The position numbers and the translations under genes were made by a program. From Treponema sp. (lineage in GTDB: Bacteria; Spirochaetota; Spirochaetia; Treponematales; Breznakiellaceae): a stretch of 7,757 nucleotides of DNA. The stretch lies in contig JAITAN010000255.1 of the NCBI GenBank assembly GCA_031284105.1, positions 1 to 7,757 of the forward strand, given 5' to 3'. This document shows positions 6,855 through 7,757 of this stretch, piece after piece (within the stretch, counting starts at the first letter, position 1; each line of letters opens with the position of its first letter). The notes beneath the pieces were generated by a model. That model searched no databases and had not been told where the DNA came from. It saw only the letters and a program-made list of their open reading frames with translations.

Positions 6855-7322
6855 TTATAAACGCGCTATAATATCTTGAAGGTCCACGTATTTAAGATAG
6901 GCAGGTATTCCCTCACGCGCATTCGTTGAGTCAAGCTCAACAAGTTTATAGTAGAGTTGTTTTGTGTAGGCCGCTAAAAGGTCTAGGTTGGAGGGAAAGG
7001 TATTGAGCGCCATATCCATTAGTATCTTGTCGGCCCCGGAAAAGCCTAACACGCGTCCCTTTAAGGTAGGCAAAAGTTGGCGCCGCGTTACGGCGATAAA
7101 ATCGGTAAACGCACGTATTTGCCGGTATAAGTCGTCATAATTGAACGACTGATAATCAAATTGAGAACTATTTTGTGTGAAAGAATCAATCGCATCCCAT
7201 ACCCATTTTTTTATGGGTAGTTGAAGTAAAAGAGGCCTCATAAACCGGTTTGCTATGTTCGCCTGATAATGAGTGCCGATTTGTTCGACCAATTCTATAA
7301 TAGCGGCATCACTTATTTGCAT
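6855..7322 (-). CDS. Hypothetical protein, 155 residues, unrecognised
   Basis: I do not recognise the family. The protein looks real: it has balanced amino acid composition, no low-complexity sequence and regular hydrophobic spacing suggesting an all-alpha soluble fold. There is no signal peptide, membrane span, cysteine cluster or nucleotide-binding motif. Features include a Trp/Lys patch KKWVWDAIDSF at about 38-48, an aromatic-rich stretch with DYQSFNYDDLYRQIRAF at about 56-72, and a C-terminal segment IPAYLKYVDLQDIIARL. The start at 7322 is the first ATG; the Shine-Dalgarno is poor (AAGG only two bases before it), but a promoter -10 ends six bases upstream, so leaderless translation is possible. 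It is convergent with the transporter operon and next to an insertion sequence, so it may be accessory. Function is unknown. Confidence 0.75.
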   Translation of the reverse strand: MQISDAAIIELVEQIGTHYQANIANRFMRPLLLQLPIKKWVWDAIDSFTQNSSQFDYQSFNYDDLYRQIRAFTDFIAVTRRQLLPTLKGRVLGFSGADKILMDMALNTFPSNLDLLAAYTKQLYYKLVELDSTNAREGIPAYLKYVDLQDIIARL

Positions 7323-7328
7323 AACCTT

Positions 7329-7358
7329 ATCATACTATATAGTGCTATAGATTGACAA
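7329..7358 (-). promoter_or_regulatory. Promoter of the hypothetical gene, with palindrome in the spacer
   Basis: On the minus strand TTGTCA (7358-7353) and TATGAT (7334-7329) are separated by 18 bp, each with one mismatch from consensus. Six bases separate the -10 from the ATG at 7322, so the predicted start falls on the ATG itself. The perfect ten-base palindrome ACTATATAGT (7334-7343) touches the -10, and a related CTATAG lies at 7345-7350. Such a site could be an operator, but AT-rich palindromes of this size also occur by chance. Confidence 0.5.
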
Positions 7359-7383
7359 GCGGGGAAATTTTTAACTCCGCAGG

Positions 7384-7757
7384 GGAGAGCCCGTCCTAAC
7401 GTTTGTGTAAACGGCCAATCCGCGGCCGGACTAATGCCCGCGAACTATAAAAGGCGCGGACATGGCTCATCGGGAAAAAAGAAACGGATCGCCGGGATCG
7501 GGTATCGGAACGGATCGGCTTCAAGCGGATGAGCGGGGAGGAGCTCTGGGGACGGGAAGGTCTCATCAAACGGTTTAGCGGAAGTATCTTGCGGCGGGTA
7601 TTGGAGCGCGGGATGGGCATATATCCGGGGTATAAGAAGCGCGGCCCGGCGGGAGGCGGCGCAGAGGACGGGCGGAACGGCCGCACGCCCAAGACCATAC
7701 GGATGAAAAATCAGGAGGCGCTCATTCGGGTTCCGCGGAACCCGAACGGGACCTTCG
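7384..7757 (+). mobile_element. IS256-family insertion sequence, left part only
   Basis: The window ends inside the element. The presumed left end is near 7384, where G-rich sequence leads into GTTTGTGTAAAC (7401-7412). TGTGTAAA-type motifs are common in terminal inverted repeats of IS256-family elements. The exact boundary, the right end and the target duplication cannot be determined because the partner end lies beyond the window. The transposase reading frame inside supports the call. Confidence 0.6.
7529..7757 (+). CDS. IS256-family (mutator-type) transposase, N-terminal part
   Basis: This is the N-terminal portion of the transposase that cuts and joins IS ends; the catalytic DDE core is beyond the window. 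Family hallmarks in order are: LWGREGLIKRF (about 6-16), the PGYKKRGPAG segment matching the usual HLGYEKxxPAG, the DGRNGRTPKTIR stretch matching the NSRNGxxxKT block, and VPRNPNGTF matching the conserved VPRDRNGTF. Several usually conserved positions differ (for example Pro-Gly in place of Leu-Gly, and Asp-Gly-Arg-Asn-Gly), so the copy may be divergent or decaying. The in-frame ATG at 7529 has no Shine-Dalgarno. A better start, ATG 7462 with AAGG seven bases upstream, is in another frame and would join this frame if one A were lost from the A6 run at 7475-7480. The product could therefore be a pseudogene or depend on slippage. Confidence 0.75.
   Translation, partial: MSGEELWGREGLIKRFSGSILRRVLERGMGIYPGYKKRGPAGGGAEDGRNGRTPKTIRMKNQEALIRVPRNPNGTF

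Overview
The window looks like a chromosomal segment of a Gram-negative-type bacterium with roughly balanced base composition. A lipoprotein-type solute-binding protein, a long G homopolymer next to a surface-sugar enzyme, and relaxed gene spacing would fit a Treponema-like spirochaete. That assignment is a guess from style, because no rRNA or marker phylogeny is available here.

Left part (minus strand): uvrA, the damage-recognition ATPase of nucleotide excision repair, is complete at 21-2852. Directly upstream on the same strand is a family-2-like (GT-A fold) glycosyltransferase at 2928-3809. Upstream of that is a small ORF that the usual gene callers would miss. It has a good promoter, an AGGAGG ribosome-binding site and an ATG at 4058, and then runs into a 14-base G tract (C on the coding strand). 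With 14 bases the frame stops after 24 codons. With 13 it stays open for 83 codons and its TGA overlaps the glycosyltransferase ATG as ATGA. This is the layout of a slipped-strand phase switch coupled to a glycosyltransferase, and it is the main discovery candidate of the window.

Middle: the 4059-4471 gap carries two divergent sigma70-type promoters sharing a ten-base core, an imperfect ~50-bp direct repeat, and three tandem 21-bp units. On the plus strand follows a complete polar amino acid ABC importer operon: lipoprotein binding protein (4472-5317), a stem-loop, HisM/GlnP-like permease (5383-6042) and GlnQ/HisP-like ATPase (6052-6822). The binding protein captures the amino acid outside the membrane, the permease (probably as a homodimer, since only one is encoded) forms the channel, and the ATPase powers it.

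Right part: an unrecognised 155-residue protein lies convergent to the operon (6855-7322, minus) and may be made from a leaderless message. The window ends inside the 5' part of an IS256-family insertion sequence (from about 7384). Its transposase reading frame appears to need a one-base shift at an A6 run to join the best start codon.
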